NCBI GenBank assembly: GCA_903842845.1
Contig: CAIMNN010000181.1
Coordinates: 1-16,553 of the forward strand
Reading direction: 5' to 3'
Origin: an uncultured Acidobacteriaceae bacterium
GTDB lineage: Bacteria > Acidobacteriota > Terriglobia > Terriglobales > Acidobacteriaceae
Length of the DNA: 16,553 nt
Translations under genes and position numbers: made by a program
Shown: positions 14,593 through 16,553 of the stretch, piece by piece
How the letters are laid out: every line of letters starts with the position of its first letter
Numbering within the stretch: the stretch's first letter is position 1
Notes under the pieces: model-generated
Database searches by the model: none
Seen by the model: the letters and a program-made list of their open reading frames with translations, nothing else
Told to the model about the DNA's origin: nothing

Positions 14593-15687
14593 ATGACCGA
14601 TCAAACGCCAAAAGGTAAACGCCGCTCGAAGCAAAAGACTGAGCGTTTGGATATTCATACAGTTGCGCGACTGGCCAACGTATCAATCGCCACTGTTTCA
14701 AGAACCATCAATCATGTTCCGACTGTGAATAAAAAGATGGCGAAACGCGTCTGGGAGGTCATCAAGGAACTGGATTACGCCCCCAATTCACAGGCGCGCT
14801 CACTGGTTTCAGGGCGAAGCCGGCTCCTTGGGCTTATTGTCTCTGAAATTACCAACCCCTTCTTCCCTGAATTGATACAAGGATTCGAAGATGTTGCAGT
14901 CGAGCACGGATACGAGATTCTCATCGGTTCAACCAACTACGATCCCGAGCGCATGAAGACTTGCATCCGCCGCATGGTTGAGCGCAAGGCTGAGGGTGTG
15001 GCCGTGATGACCTTCGGCATTGAAGAGCCGCTGCTCGACAAATTGGCTGAACGCAAGCTGCCACTGGTCTTTGTGGATGTTGGCCCTGAGCGGCCGGAGA
15101 TTAGTTTGCTGCGAGTCGACTATCATCGCGGCATCCGTCAGGGAGTGCAACATCTTGCTGCTCTTGGCCATCGCGATATAGCATTCATCTCCGGACCGCT
15201 GATACTGCATTCCGCAAACTCGCGCCTCACCGCATTCAAGCGCGCAATTCAAGAGTGCGGCATCAAGATCAATCCGCAGTGGATCGTGGAAGGCGACCAC
15301 ACCATGGAAGGCGGTATGACGGCCGCGGAACAACTTCTCACCCATGGAAATGTGCCCACTGCCGTGATGTGCTCGAATGACATGACTGCAATCGGTGTCT
15401 TGCATGAGGCCTACCGAGTTGCGATGCGCGTGCCTGACGATCTTTCAGTGATAGGCTTTGACAATATTCACATGACGCGGATGACGATTCCGCCACTAAC
15501 CACCGTACAGATGTCTTGTTACGATCTGGCCCGTGAAGCAGTGATGGCATTGCGCGCGCATGTCGAGAAGTCGCTGACACCCAATCGGGAATATGGGATC
15601 AAGACGCAGTTGGTCGTGCGGGAATCAACGGGATTTCCACACGGGACAATGGAGCATCTTCGTAATAGCGCAGATGTACCGAAATAA
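14593..15687 (+). CDS. LacI-family transcriptional regulator, probable arabinose-operon repressor
   Basis: 364-residue regulator. After a basic N-terminal extension (1-18, rich in Lys and Arg), the HTH domain spans about 19-72: LDIHTVARLANVSIATVSRT with the canonical VSIATVSR recognition helix, then a hinge segment YAPNSQARSL. The periplasmic-binding-protein-like effector domain starts at RLLGLIVSEITNPFFPEL (82-99). It continues with HLAALGHRDIAFISG, the MCSNDMTAIGVL segment and the VPDDLSVIGFDNIHMTRM segment typical of LacI/GalR dimers. It is transcribed divergently from araD, whose promoter carries a LacI-like operator, so it probably represses that operon until arabinose or a derivative binds. 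The ligand is inferred. The ribosome site is weak (TGAGA about 6 nt before the ATG). Confidence 0.93.
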   Translation: MTDQTPKGKRRSKQKTERLDIHTVARLANVSIATVSRTINHVPTVNKKMAKRVWEVIKELDYAPNSQARSLVSGRSRLLGLIVSEITNPFFPELIQGFEDVAVEHGYEILIGSTNYDPERMKTCIRRMVERKAEGVAVMTFGIEEPLLDKLAERKLPLVFVDVGPERPEISLLRVDYHRGIRQGVQHLAALGHRDIAFISGPLILHSANSRLTAFKRAIQECGIKINPQWIVEGDHTMEGGMTAAEQLLTHGNVPTAVMCSNDMTAIGVLHEAYRVAMRVPDDLSVIGFDNIHMTRMTIPPLTTVQMSCYDLAREAVMALRAHVEKSLTPNREYGIKTQLVVRESTGFPHGTMEHLRNSADVPK

Positions 15688-15690
15688 AGC

Positions 15691-16553
15691 CTACGGTCTC
15701 TCCACAGACGCACTCTCTTCAACAATCAACAGATCCCATGCGGCCAGCGTGAGATCAGCATTTTTGCTGATGCGCCTGTCATCCAGAAGGCTGGTTCCGG
15801 CTTCGTATGTGTAGTGAACTTTCGCCCCAGTACCTGAATAGTTGAAGTAGTAGTGCACGCGCTTGTTGAGACGGTTGACTCCGTGTTGTATGTGAACTTT
15901 GTCTGAAACCAACTGATCCGGACTCGTGAGGCCGGCTTTTTCCAAACTCTTGCGCAACACAGCAGTTTGCAACTTGTCAGAGAGATAGGTCCCCTCATAA
16001 AGCAAAGTCCCACTACCATACTCATTGAGTGTGATTGCCGGCCACTTCCCCAAGAACGGGTGTTCGTAATAGGCGATTCCTTCAGCATGTTCAGGGATCA
16101 GAAATTCAGCCCAGTGTTCAACTCTGTTCTCCGTGCCAGCATGCAATGGGTCGCCCTTGAGTTGTAGCGGATGTTCCAGGTTTGAAAATTCCTGGTAATA
16201 GAAACCGGCAGCATCGCGCAAGGGACCTGGTGCACGTACCCAGCGAACCGCAGAATTCTCGTTGGCAAAGCCGCTCTTGAAGGTCATCACTACATGGCCG
16301 CCATTCTTTACATAATCAGAGATGCGTTGCAGCAACGCATCATCGGATATGTAAAGCGCCGGAATGATCAGCAGCTTGTAGGCGGAGAGATCTTCAGTGG
16401 TTGGAAAGACAAAATCGCAACCTACGTTCAGATCGTAAAGCGACTTGTGCATCTGCTGCACAAGCGTCGAGTAATTCTCCGTGGGCCCGGCGTTGCTCCA
16501 TTGCGGGCCTGAGGAACTGAAGGGCATAAAATCGATTGCATTGGCTGAATCGC
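15691..16553 (-). CDS. GH42 beta-galactosidase-like enzyme, C-terminal part only
   Basis: About 287 residues visible; the frame stays open to the right edge, so the N-terminal TIM barrel and both catalytic glutamates are outside. Visible parts match the GH42 trimerisation domain: YKLLIIPALYISDDALLQRI, then YVKNGGHVVMTFKSGFANEN and APGPLRDAAGF. A small C-terminal beta domain follows (about the last 70 residues, VHYYFNYSG to LAAWDLLIVEE). GH42 enzymes release beta-galactose and, in some cases, alpha-L-arabinopyranose from oligosaccharides, which would fit feeding sugar to the nearby arabinose operon. The stop lies 3 nt from the stop of the regulator gene, in convergent orientation, with no room for a separate terminator. 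The internal Met at 16527 is not the start, since the frame continues upstream. Confidence 0.85.
   Translation of the reverse strand, partial: DSANAIDFMPFSSSGPQWSNAGPTENYSTLVQQMHKSLYDLNVGCDFVFPTTEDLSAYKLLIIPALYISDDALLQRISDYVKNGGHVVMTFKSGFANENSAVRWVRAPGPLRDAAGFYYQEFSNLEHPLQLKGDPLHAGTENRVEHWAEFLIPEHAEGIAYYEHPFLGKWPAITLNEYGSGTLLYEGTYLSDKLQTAVLRKSLEKAGLTSPDQLVSDKVHIQHGVNRLNKRVHYYFNYSGTGAKVHYTYEAGTSLLDDRRISKNADLTLAAWDLLIVEESASVERP

Noticed and set aside
1..16553. CRISPR arrays, tRNA/rRNA genes, transposases or phage genes
   Set aside because: No regularly spaced repeats, cloverleaf sequences, or transposase or integrase motifs were seen; all long frames belong to metabolic genes.

Overview
The window looks like a chromosomal stretch from a free-living heterotroph, most likely an Acidobacteriota member of the Terriglobia/Acidobacteriaceae type. 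That placement is inferred from gene style, moderate-to-high GC, and the pairing of an SSS sugar symporter with a tiny membrane partner; no marker gene in the window proves it. No phage, IS element, CRISPR array, tRNA or rRNA was seen. Coding density is high and almost everything lies on the minus strand.

Right part (about 5763-14401, minus strand): an L-arabinose/pentose operon, read in the order araD, SSS symporter, 72-aa two-helix membrane protein, FucI-fold sugar isomerase, araB, exported aldose 1-epimerase, xylB. A strong sigma70-like promoter (TTGACA, 18 bp, TAATAT) lies upstream of araD. A GTAAA..TTTAC palindrome sits just downstream of its -10 box, where a repressor would block transcription. 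The divergent gene at 14593-15687 encodes a LacI-family regulator whose own promoter shares the -35 region. Convergent to it, and cut by the right edge, is the C-terminal half of a GH42 beta-galactosidase-like enzyme. Together these would release, import, mutarotate and catabolise L-arabinose to D-xylulose 5-phosphate. No classical AraA is present; the FucI-family enzyme occupies its place. XylB adds a route for D-xylulose, although no xylose isomerase is in the window.

Left part (1-5454, minus strand): a methylmalonyl-CoA operon, read in the order carboxyltransferase (pccB/mmdA type), 69-aa small protein, biotin carrier protein, methylmalonyl-CoA epimerase, mutase small subunit, mutase large subunit (cut by the left edge). 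It interconverts propionyl-CoA and succinyl-CoA. No biotin carboxylase or membrane decarboxylase subunit is visible, so the direction (propionate assimilation or propionate formation) is open.

The two blocks are separated by about 308 bp without a convincing gene. That gap holds a stable 11-bp stem-loop and a 16-bp near-palindrome. The most interesting items are the non-canonical isomerase, the two small uncharacterised proteins, the terminator-like hairpin inside the arabinose operon, and the shared promoter/operator region.
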